7,004 nt of DNA, from assembly GCA_947460165.1 (NCBI GenBank), contig CANHKH010000176.1, positions 1 to 7,004 of the forward strand, in the 5' to 3' direction. The notes under the pieces were generated by a model, which made no database searches, was not told the DNA's origin, and saw only the letters and a list, made by a program, of their open reading frames with translations. This document shows, one piece after another, positions 1 to 5,970 of the stretch (position 1 is its first letter; each line of letters starts with the position of its first letter). Source of the stretch: Comamonadaceae bacterium (GTDB lineage Bacteria > Pseudomonadota > Gammaproteobacteria > Burkholderiales > Burkholderiaceae_C). Both the position numbers and the translations under genes were made by a program.

Positions 1-381
1 CTGTTTGCGCGCTGGCGCTGCCCTGGAATGCCAGCAAAGCGGCCCACAAGGGGCTGAGGCTGGAAAAAGTTTTTAACAGTTTCATGGTGTGCTGGCCTTT
101 GAAAGTTACTTTGAGAGGTAAGAAAAGTCATTCTAAGGTCTGAGCGCCAGAGCTTGAGGGGCCGGGCTTGACCGTGGGCAGTTGCTGTAGCTTGCAAAAA
201 TTAAGAATTGAGCGAAGGCTTGCAGCTCATCATCAGGGGATAAATCAAAACCTTGGACTGGCTCGCGGGCCGCCTGAGCATGGAGACAGACTTTGCCAAT
301 GACTGACACGAGCGCCCTGAACCATGTCGTGGCTTTTGATTCGGATGCGACACACCCGCGGACTGCGCGGCGAATCAAGCC
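1..381. other. Gene-poor leader region, no supported gene
   Basis: I see no convincing gene here. The stretch from about 60 to 330 has more A/T than the rest of the window, including an A5GT5 run near 65-74 and A-rich patches at 196-209 and 242-250, which fits intergenic DNA. A frame open from the window edge to a TGA at 141-143 gives 46 codons with no recognisable motif. On the minus strand a frame of 58 codons (309 down to 133, GTG start) has near-random third-position composition. A 12-bp imperfect tandem repeat lies at 97-120. No clear -35/-10 pair with proper spacing was found. Confidence 0.6.
97..120. repeat. Imperfect 12-bp tandem repeat
   Basis: CTTTGAAAGTTA (97-108) is followed directly by CTTTGAGAGGTA (109-120), matching at 10 of 12 positions. 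The second copy also forms part of a small hairpin: TTACTT (106-111) and AGGTAA (116-121) pair around the loop TGAG, with one G-T wobble. It lies in the AT-richer leader upstream of the AraC-like frame. Direct repeats of this kind can be regulator binding sites, but two copies this short can also be chance; no function is assigned. Confidence 0.4.
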
Positions 382-666
382 GTGGCGAACCCCTGCCTTG
401 TCGCGCGCATGAGCCCTTACCACCGTCCAGCTTCGCCGCAGACCCCGCAGCCGGTGCCTCTTGCGGCGCTGCTGCATTGGATAGACCAGCACCTCTGGGA
501 GCCGCTGGGCTGGCCCGAACTGATGCAGGCCAGTGGACTGGGCCACCCTGAACTGCTGGCCCTCTTCAATAAGCACCTGGACACCACGCCCATGACCTGG
601 ATCAGAAAGCGCAGGCAATTCATGGAGAAAAACGGTGACGCCCCTGCCCCGCGCCCGCCCCCCTGA
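382..666 (+). CDS. Short AraC-type helix-turn-helix protein (half domain)
   Basis: This encodes 94 residues from GTG 382, or 85 from the in-frame ATG at 409; neither start has a clear ribosome binding site. Residues 26-78 resemble the first half of an AraC/XylS DNA-binding domain: an opening helix (PLAALLHWIDQHL), the first helix-turn-helix (WPELMQASGLGHPELLALFNKHL, in two parts around residues 44-66), then the TPMTWIRKRR segment matching the linker helix. The family normally continues for about 45 more residues with a second helix-turn-helix ending in a PxxYR-like motif. That part is absent: the frame ends with a proline-rich tail. There is no sensor domain. Codon use is GC3-rich like the neighbours, which supports real coding. 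It may be a genuine small DNA-binding protein or the remnant of a longer regulator. It precedes the Bug receptor gene, but control of that gene is only a guess. Confidence 0.6.
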   Translation: MANPCLVARMSPYHRPASPQTPQPVPLAALLHWIDQHLWEPLGWPELMQASGLGHPELLALFNKHLDTTPMTWIRKRRQFMEKNGDAPAPRPPP

Positions 667-848
667 GTCAAGCCTCTGGGGCCAAGCGGGCTGACTTGCG
701 CCATGCAGGCGGCGACCTGCTTGCACTAACATGGCCGCAGGTGCATCAGGCGGCTCAAGGCGATCCATCCCGTCAAGCCCGCGCAATCGCACCCACGCGC
801 CTGTGCGCTGCCCTGCGGCAGGCCACCGAAAAAAACGTGGAGACTTCA

Positions 849-1805
849 ATGAAACAACTGCTTTGCGGCCTGGCCGCCTCACTGGCCATGGGCTCGGCCC
901 TGGCTTGGCCAGACGCCACCAAACCCGTGACCCTGGTCGTGCCCTTCCCACCCGGCGGCTCCACCGACTTGATTGCCCGCACGCTGGCGCCCAAGCTGCA
1001 AGAGCGCCTGGGCGGCCGTTTCATCGTGGACAACAAGGCCGGCGCCACTGGCACCATAGGCACGGCCCAGGTGGTGCGCTCGGCGCCCGACGGACAGACG
1101 CTGCTGGTGTCCTCGCTGGGGCCGTTTGTGATTGCGCCACACCTGATCAAGGCGCCGTATGACGCGCTCAAGGAGCTGGACTATGTCTCGGTGGCGGTGC
1201 AAGCGCCCAACGTGCTGGTGGTGCCCGCAGCCTCACCGCACAAATCGCTGGCCGAAGTGATTGCGTTCACCAAGGCCAACCCGCAAAAAATGACATTTGC
1301 GTCCTCGGGCAACGGCAGCAGCGACCACCTCACGGCCGAGTTGTTTTGGCAACAAACAGGAACCACCGGGGTGCATGTGCCCTACAAAGGGGGCGGCCCG
1401 GTGATGAACGATTTGCTGGGCGCTCAGGTGGACTCGTCCTTCATGAACATCAACACGGCCATGCCGCAAATTCAGGCGGGCAAGCTGCGTGCGCTGGCCA
1501 TCACCAGCGCCAAGCGCTCGCCTTTGCTGCCTCAGGTGCCCTCGCTGGAAGAAGCAGGCATCAAAGACGCCAACGTCTATTCCTGGCAGGCCATTGCCGC
1601 ACCAAAAGGGACCCCGGCCGAGCTCAAGGCCAGGCTGCACACGGCGATTGCTGCCGCGCTCAATGACCCCCAAATCAAGCCCAAGCTGCTGGAGCTGGGT
1701 TTTGAGATCGTGGCCAGCACGCCCGAGCAGTTCACGGCCTACCAGGCAGCTGAATTTGCACGCTGGAAAAGACTCATAGAGAGCCGGCAAATCAAGGCCG
1801 ACTGA
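849..1805 (+). CDS. Bug-family (TctC) periplasmic tripartite tricarboxylate-type solute receptor
   Basis: The product is 318 residues, the usual size for a Bug receptor. The frame is open upstream to 696, but ATG 849 is chosen because GGAG sits at 839-842 with a 6-base spacer and a signal peptide starts there: MK, a hydrophobic core, then ALA before W20. Family motifs run in order: VPFPPGGSTD (31-40), DNKAGATGTIG (61-71), ASSGNGSSDHL (151-161), VPYKGGGPVMNDLLGAQVD (177-195) and VPSLEEAGI (230-238). Bug proteins are periplasmic Venus-flytrap receptors that bind carboxylates or other small organic molecules. Many are orphans without the TctA/TctB membrane partners, and none is visible here, so the ligand cannot be named. 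The next + strand gene is an MFS carrier about 105 bp on; the link is adjacency only. No catabolic enzyme gene is nearby. The family call is secure. Confidence 0.93.
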   Translation: MKQLLCGLAASLAMGSALAWPDATKPVTLVVPFPPGGSTDLIARTLAPKLQERLGGRFIVDNKAGATGTIGTAQVVRSAPDGQTLLVSSLGPFVIAPHLIKAPYDALKELDYVSVAVQAPNVLVVPAASPHKSLAEVIAFTKANPQKMTFASSGNGSSDHLTAELFWQQTGTTGVHVPYKGGGPVMNDLLGAQVDSSFMNINTAMPQIQAGKLRALAITSAKRSPLLPQVPSLEEAGIKDANVYSWQAIAAPKGTPAELKARLHTAIAAALNDPQIKPKLLELGFEIVASTPEQFTAYQAAEFARWKRLIESRQIKAD

Positions 1806-1822
1806 AGCGGGCAGGAGCCGGT

Positions 1823-1849
1823 CGCGCGCAGGACAGCCCCTGCGCTGCG
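1823..1849 (+). terminator. GC-rich hairpin after the Bug gene, possible terminator without T-tract
   Basis: GCGCAGG (1826-1832) pairs perfectly with CCTGCGC (1839-1845) around a 6-base loop. Allowing T1846 to bulge, CGC (1823-1825) pairs with GCG (1847-1849), giving about 10 base pairs. It begins 18 bases past the Bug stop codon, where a transcript end would be expected. No run of T follows, so it is not a classical intrinsic terminator; it may stabilise the 3' end or act with Rho. A second, weaker pairing (CCCTGC 1838-1843 with GCAGGG 1869-1874) competes with it. Confidence 0.35.
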
Positions 1850-1910
1850 CGCGCCCGTGCCAAGAGGGGCAGGGATACACTGAGCCTGCTAAGTATTTAC
1901 CTCCGCCTTG

Positions 1911-3119
1911 ATGACCCCCACTCCCCTGCCAGCGCTGCCCGCGAACACCCGCCGCACCGTGTTGCTGCTGTCCTTGGCCTGCTTTTGCAGCATGGCCACC
2001 CAACGCATTTGTGATGCCATGCTGCCCGAGCTGGCGCGTGAGTTTGGCACCAGCATGGCGCGCACAGGTCAGGTGGTGTCGGTGTTTGCCGTGGTCTATG
2101 GCCTGGCGCAGCTGTTTTACGGCGCAGCCGGCGACCGGCTGGGCAAGCTGCGGGTGCTCACCTTCACCACGGTGGCCAGCGGGGCGGGCAGCTTGATGGC
2201 GGTGTTTGTGGGCAGCTTGGACGCGCTGGTGCTGGCCCGTGTGCTGATGGCCTTGGTGGTGGCGGCCATCATTCCCATGTCCATCGCCTGGACGGGCGAC
2301 GCGGTGCCCTACGCCATGCGCCAAGAAACCCTGGCTAAAGTAGGCCTGGGCACCACCATGGGCATCATGGGCGGGCAACTGATGGGTGGCGTGTTTGTGG
2401 ACACCGTGGGCTGGCGCTGGGCCTTTGTGCTGATGGCGGCGCTGTTTTTGGGTGTGGGGGCTTTGCTGTGGCGCGACATGGGTCAGCAGGTGGCCAGCCC
2501 CGTCAGCGACCAGCCGCGCCGCGGAATTTGGGAGCAAACGCGTGAGCTGCTGAGCGAGCCCTGGGTGCGCACTTTGCTGGCGGTGGCCATGGTGCAGGGC
2601 GGCGCGGGCTTTGGCCTGGTGGCCATCATTGCCACCCACTTGCACGAGATGCATGGCCTGGCCCTGTCGAGCGCGGGCGCCGCGGTGGCCATGTTCGGCT
2701 TGGGCGGCATGCTTTACATGAGCCAGGCCAAACCCCTGATCCGCAAGCTGGGCGAACACGGCCTGGCACTGGCCGGTGGCTGCATTCTGGGCGCGGCTTT
2801 GTTGACTGTGGCCTTTTCACCCTGGTGGCAGCTGGCACCACCGGCCATGCTGGTGGCCGGTTTTGCCTTTTTCATGCTGCACAACACCTTGCAGACCAAC
2901 GCCACGCAAATGGCACCGCAGGCCAGGGGCCTGGGGGTGTCCATGTTTGCCACAGCGCTGTTCTCGGGGCAGGCACTGGGCGTGCTGGTGGCCACCAGCC
3001 TGATTGGCCTTGTGGGCTCCAGCGCAGTGCTCGCGGGCGGCGCGGCCGCCATGGTCAGCATGGCGGTTTTCTTGTCAGCCCAGTTGCGCCGCAGGCACAG
3101 GCTGAAGGTGAGCGGCTGA
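1911..3119 (+). CDS. Major facilitator superfamily (MFS) transporter
   Basis: This is a 402-residue inner-membrane protein of the size and pattern of a 12-helix MFS carrier. The first hydrophobic helix begins at about residue 16 (TVLLLSLACFCSMA), so ATG 1911 is preferred; a TTG immediately before it is the only nearby alternative. The cytoplasmic loop between helices 2 and 3 has the MFS motif A, GAAGDRLGKLR (71-81). A central hydrophilic loop at about 189-217 separates the two six-helix halves, and the protein ends in a basic tail (QLRRRHRLKVSG). The N-terminal half resembles the DHA1-type drug/sugar efflux carriers (AraJ/Bcr-like), so proton-driven export of small molecules is the likeliest role, but substrate cannot be read from sequence. 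There is no obvious Shine-Dalgarno sequence. The gene ends 7 bp from the stop of the opposing MOSC gene. Confidence 0.9.
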   Translation: MTPTPLPALPANTRRTVLLLSLACFCSMATQRICDAMLPELAREFGTSMARTGQVVSVFAVVYGLAQLFYGAAGDRLGKLRVLTFTTVASGAGSLMAVFVGSLDALVLARVLMALVVAAIIPMSIAWTGDAVPYAMRQETLAKVGLGTTMGIMGGQLMGGVFVDTVGWRWAFVLMAALFLGVGALLWRDMGQQVASPVSDQPRRGIWEQTRELLSEPWVRTLLAVAMVQGGAGFGLVAIIATHLHEMHGLALSSAGAAVAMFGLGGMLYMSQAKPLIRKLGEHGLALAGGCILGAALLTVAFSPWWQLAPPAMLVAGFAFFMLHNTLQTNATQMAPQARGLGVSMFATALFSGQALGVLVATSLIGLVGSSAVLAGGAAAMVSMAVFLSAQLRRRHRLKVSG

Positions 3120-3126
3120 CTCCACC

Positions 3127-4029
3127 TCAGTCAAAGCGCAGGGCAGCTTTCACCGGCTGGCCCACCGCCAGGGTTTGCTCCAGGCCGGCGACGGTGATGA
3201 GGTTCATGCCAAAGCTCAAAGCGCCGTCGATTCTGGCGTCTTGCCGGTAAGTGTGCAGCAGGTCCAAGACCTGCGGGCTGCGCTCGGCGGTCAGGGGGTC
3301 GAGGTTGACCATCTCGCAGCGCGCGCAGGGCTTGACGGGGCGCAGCTGCACCAGCTGGTCTGCGGTTTGGATGTGCAGCAAGTCCACCCGGTCTTCGTCA
3401 TGGGCCTGCCAAGACTCTCCAAGCGAGCCAGGCAGAGCGGCCAGCACGATGTTAGGCCGAAAACGCTCTATGGGCACGCTGGCTTGGCCCTGGGCCTGCA
3501 AGCGGCGGTTGAGCTCATCGAGCGAGGGCTGGCTGAGGACCATCAAGGGAAAGCCGTCGCTGAACTGGTTGAGCGCGGTCTCGCCCCCTGTCCACCGCCG
3601 ACTGGAAGCGCGTTCGACCTCTGGGTCAAAGCGCACCAGGCGCGCAGGCGTGCCTAAATAATCGCTGAACCACTGCGCGGCCAGTGGCCCCATGTCCCAG
3701 GCATCGAGCTCTTCGCCCCACAGCGACACCCGGGCTGCACTTTCCACGCCGTTCAGGGACAGGTGCAAGGCCAGCATGCCGGGGGCGCGCAGCACCAAAT
3801 CGCTTGGGCGCAGCTGGGGCTGCACCAGCGCCAAGCGCGGGAATTCGCGTTGAGAGTAAAACTCGCCCTGCGCGTCCACCACCATCCAGGCGCGGTCGAA
3901 CTCCAGGCCTTGGTCGGTCAGCACGGCGCTGTCCACCGCCAAAGGGCCGCAGGATTTGACGGGGTACACAAAGAGCTGGGCGATGACCGCGTCAAGCTCG
4001 GCCGAAGGGTTCAACAAAGAAGTGCTCAT
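3127..4029 (-). CDS. MOSC-domain protein, YcbX/mARC-like molybdenum cofactor enzyme
   Basis: The 300-residue product starts at the ATG at 4029, since the N-terminal domain motif begins shortly after it; an upstream extension to 4239 would run antisense into the next gene. Residues 17-29 (IAQLFVYPVKSCG) open the MOSC N-terminal beta-barrel domain. The C-terminal MOSC domain carries DGFPLMVLSQPSL (158-170), ERFRPNIVL (188-196) and RPVKPCARCEMVNLDP (230-245). In mARC and YcbX the second cysteine of the CxRC-type motif binds the molybdenum cofactor; here that is C238. Such enzymes reduce N-hydroxylated compounds, and E. coli YcbX detoxifies N-hydroxylated base analogues with an external flavoprotein partner. 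E. coli YcbX has an extra C-terminal 2Fe-2S domain (about 369 residues); this protein lacks it, as mARC does, so its electron donor must be encoded elsewhere. Family assignment is firm, substrate is not. Confidence 0.9.
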   Translation of the reverse strand: MSTSLLNPSAELDAVIAQLFVYPVKSCGPLAVDSAVLTDQGLEFDRAWMVVDAQGEFYSQREFPRLALVQPQLRPSDLVLRAPGMLALHLSLNGVESAARVSLWGEELDAWDMGPLAAQWFSDYLGTPARLVRFDPEVERASSRRWTGGETALNQFSDGFPLMVLSQPSLDELNRRLQAQGQASVPIERFRPNIVLAALPGSLGESWQAHDEDRVDLLHIQTADQLVQLRPVKPCARCEMVNLDPLTAERSPQVLDLLHTYRQDARIDGALSFGMNLITVAGLEQTLAVGQPVKAALRFD

Positions 4030-4103
4030 GGCTGGGCGGAAGGGGCAAAAAGGGCAATAAGCGCCGGATCGCCGGGCATTGTCACCGGCTTTTAGAATGG
4101 CCC
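4030..4103. promoter_or_regulatory. Divergent intergenic region between MOSC gene and hydroxylase gene
   Basis: These 74 bases must hold the start signals for both divergent genes. Toward the hydroxylase, TAGAAT (4093-4098) matches the -10 consensus at 5 of 6 bases, but no TTGACA-like box lies at the expected distance (about 4070-4075). It ends only 5 bases before ATG 4104, so a transcript from it would be leaderless or nearly so. Toward the MOSC gene, the minus strand has GTGACA (4085-4080), 5 of 6 to the -35 consensus, with only a weak -10 candidate (GCTTAT) 17 bases on. Neither gene has a clear Shine-Dalgarno sequence. Confidence 0.35.
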
Positions 4104-5216
4104 ATGGCTCAAAGCTTTGATGTGTGCATTCGCGGCGACGGCATGGTGGCCCGCTGTCTGGCCCTGCTGTTGGCACGCGATCGCCTGCGCGTGGCGCTCT
4201 ACCGCCCCCAGGCCGGCCCGGCCGCGCACGACGGTGCACAGGCCGATGTGCGGGCCTACGCCTTGAACCGGGCCTCGCGCGAGCTGCTGAGCGCGCTGCG
4301 GGTGTGGCCCGAATCGCCGCTGAGCACCCCCATGACCGGCATGCAGGTGTGGGGTGACGATGGCGGCCGCCTGGACTTCGCCCCGCCTGAGGGTTCTGGC
4401 CAAATGGCTTGGCTGGTGGAGGTGCCCGCGCTTCAGAGCCAGCTGGCCCAGGCGCTGCACTTTGCCCCCGAGGTGCACACCGTCACGGACCTCGCCGATG
4501 TCAAAGCCGCGCTCACGGTGGTGTGCGAAGGCCCTGCCAGCCGCAGCCGCAGCGACTTTGGCGTGCAGTGGATCGTGAAACCCTATGGGCAAAAAGCATT
4601 GGCTGCGCGCCTGATCAGCAGCACGGCCCACGGTGGCGTGGCGCGCCAATGGTTTCAGGGCGGCGACATCTTGGCCTTGCTGCCCATGGGCGGTGCGGAC
4701 GGCCGTGAGCTGGCGCTGGTGTGGTCGGTCAGCCATGACCGTGCGGCCCAGCTGCAGGCCTTGACGGCAGAGGAATTCTCGCAAGCCGTGCAAGTTGCCG
4801 TCGGCCTGGCGGCCGGGCAGGTGCAGCTGAGCAGCCCCGTCATGTCCTGGCCCTTGGCTCTGGGCGAGGCCGAGCGTTGGGTCGGCCCTGGCTGGGCGCT
4901 GGCCGGGGATGCCGCCCACACGGTGCATCCACTGGCCGGCCAAGGCCTGAACCTGGGTCTGGCCGACGTCAAGGTGCTGGCCCAAGTGCTGCAAGCGCGC
5001 GAATACTGGCGCGCCTTGGGCGACGAAAAACTGCTGCGCCGCTATGAGCGCGCGCGCCGCGCCGATGTGCGGGCCATGGGCCTGGTCACCGATGGCCTGC
5101 AGGGCCTGTTCTCGCACAGCGACGCCCGCTGGCAGGCGCTGCGCAACTGGGGCATGAATGCCTTGGGCCGAAACCGTTTTGCAACCGCCTGGCTGACCCG
5201 CCAGGCCATGGACTGA
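4104..5216 (+). CDS. UbiH/UbiF/COQ6-like FAD-dependent hydroxylase
   Basis: The product is 370 residues, slightly shorter than the usual 390-410 for UbiH/UbiF/UbiI. It has the three flavoprotein-hydroxylase landmarks. The N-terminal Rossmann motif is IRGDGMVA (9-16), where the family normally has a GxGxxG. The mid-protein segment VVCEGPASRSR (139-149) sits where the family has the DG motif, with Glu in place of Asp. The second FAD motif, GDAAHTVHPLAGQGLNLG (268-285), is canonical. DVRAYALNRASRELL (48-62) also fits the ubiquinone hydroxylase subgroup. The family inserts oxygen into the ubiquinone ring using FAD, NAD(P)H and O2. Which ring position is served here, or whether the substrate is ubiquinone at all, cannot be read from the sequence, so no symbol is given. 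It starts a likely three-gene operon. The altered first two motifs are unusual but probably still bind FAD. Confidence 0.85.
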   Translation: MAQSFDVCIRGDGMVARCLALLLARDRLRVALYRPQAGPAAHDGAQADVRAYALNRASRELLSALRVWPESPLSTPMTGMQVWGDDGGRLDFAPPEGSGQMAWLVEVPALQSQLAQALHFAPEVHTVTDLADVKAALTVVCEGPASRSRSDFGVQWIVKPYGQKALAARLISSTAHGGVARQWFQGGDILALLPMGGADGRELALVWSVSHDRAAQLQALTAEEFSQAVQVAVGLAAGQVQLSSPVMSWPLALGEAERWVGPGWALAGDAAHTVHPLAGQGLNLGLADVKVLAQVLQAREYWRALGDEKLLRRYERARRADVRAMGLVTDGLQGLFSHSDARWQALRNWGMNALGRNRFATAWLTRQAMD

Positions 5217-5224
5217 AAGACACC

Positions 5225-5965
5225 ATGACCTCCTTCATGAAGCGTGCTGCACGCCTGCTTGCCTTGACCTGTGGCGGGCTGTTGGCCTGCAGCCTGCACG
5301 CGCAAACGCCGCAGCAAGAGGCGGCCATCCGCAAAAACCTCAGCGAACGCCTGCCTGGCATCCCCAAAATCGACGAGGTCGGCCGCACGCCCTTGGCAGG
5401 TATTTTTGAGGTGCGCATGGGCCAAGACATCATTTACACCGATGGCGAAGGCAGCTTCATCTTGCAAGGCCAGATGATTGACACCCGCACCCGCAAAAAC
5501 ATCACCGAGGAACGCCTGGACAAGCTGACCGCCATTGCCTTTGACAGCCTGCCGCTGGACGATGCTTTCACCATCGTGCGCGGCAACGGAAAACGCAAGC
5601 TGGCGGTGTTTGAAGACCCGAACTGCGGCTACTGCAAGCGCTTTGAGCGGGACATGCAAAAGGTCAACGATGTCACGGTCTACCTCTTTTTGATGCCCAT
5701 TTTGGGGGCCGATTCCACCGAAAAATCACGCCACATTTGGTGCGCCAAAGACCGGGCCAAAGCCTGGGCCGACATGATGGTCAACGACAAAGCCGTGCCC
5801 CGCCCCATGGGCGCTTGCGACAGCGCGGCGCTGACCCGCAACGTGGAGTTTGGCCGCAAAAACCGCATCACGGGCACGCCCACGCTGATTTTTGCCAATG
5901 GCAAGCGCGTGCCCGGGGCGGTGGCTGCGGCCGATGTGGACAAGCTGCTGACCGAGGCACGCTGA
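5225..5965 (+). CDS. dsbC: Thiol:disulfide interchange protein DsbC (periplasmic disulfide isomerase)
   Basis: DsbC rearranges wrong disulfides in periplasmic proteins and is kept reduced by DsbD. The 246-residue product has a signal peptide (positive MKRAAR, hydrophobic LLALTCGGLLA, likely cleavage after LHA at residue 26), an N-terminal dimerisation domain at about 28-100, and a thioredoxin-fold domain with the active site CGYC (134-137) and the cis-proline loop GTPT (217-220). C173 and C198 are placed to form the second, structural disulfide known in DsbC. Length and order match the family well. ATG 5225 lies 8 bp after the upstream stop; the in-frame ATG at 5237 (MKRAAR) is an equally good start for a signal peptide. 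LLAC at 19-22 resembles a lipobox, so anchoring as a lipoprotein is possible but less likely. It is probably co-transcribed with its neighbours. Confidence 0.93.
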   Translation: MTSFMKRAARLLALTCGGLLACSLHAQTPQQEAAIRKNLSERLPGIPKIDEVGRTPLAGIFEVRMGQDIIYTDGEGSFILQGQMIDTRTRKNITEERLDKLTAIAFDSLPLDDAFTIVRGNGKRKLAVFEDPNCGYCKRFERDMQKVNDVTVYLFLMPILGADSTEKSRHIWCAKDRAKAWADMMVNDKAVPRPMGACDSAALTRNVEFGRKNRITGTPTLIFANGKRVPGAVAAADVDKLLTEAR

Positions 5966-5970
5966 ACGCC

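Noticed and set aside
324..551. 75-codon + strand frame overlapping the AraC-like frame
   Set aside because: It is in another frame of the AraC-like coding sequence, is Ala/Pro/Arg-rich and has no recognisable motif.
808..835. CTGCC/GGCAG hairpin followed by a run of seven A
   Set aside because: The homopolymer is A, not T, on the strand that would be transcribed, and on the other strand the T run precedes the stem, so it is not an intrinsic terminator; it merely lies upstream of the Bug ribosome binding site.
696..848. N-terminal extension of the Bug receptor to a TTG at 696
   Set aside because: The 51 extra codons lie before a clear ribosome binding site and a complete signal peptide at 849, and would bury the signal peptide.
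133..951. 272-residue minus-strand open frame overlapping the AraC-like frame and the Bug start
   Set aside because: Its N-terminal two thirds are Arg/Gly/Pro-rich shadow of + strand coding DNA; only the last 58 codons look at all protein-like and are mentioned separately.
1876..1881. TACACT as a -10 box for the MFS gene
   Set aside because: It matches 4 of 6 consensus bases and lies at a sensible distance from ATG 1911, but nothing like a -35 box is present 16-18 bases upstream.
1233..2759. 508-residue minus-strand open frame across the Bug and MFS genes
   Set aside because: It is antisense to two clearly identified genes, spans their intergenic gap, is rich in His, Gln, Gly and Ala, and shows no domain. 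Long antisense frames are common in GC-rich DNA.
3117..3133. TGACT...AGTCA palindrome covering both convergent stop codons
   Set aside because: The stem is only 5 bp with a 7-base loop and no T run on either side; too weak to call a bidirectional terminator, though the two genes are only 7 bp apart.
4092..5117. 341-residue minus-strand open frame opposite the hydroxylase gene
   Set aside because: It mirrors the hydroxylase codons, has His/Gln/Arg-rich low-information composition and no motif.
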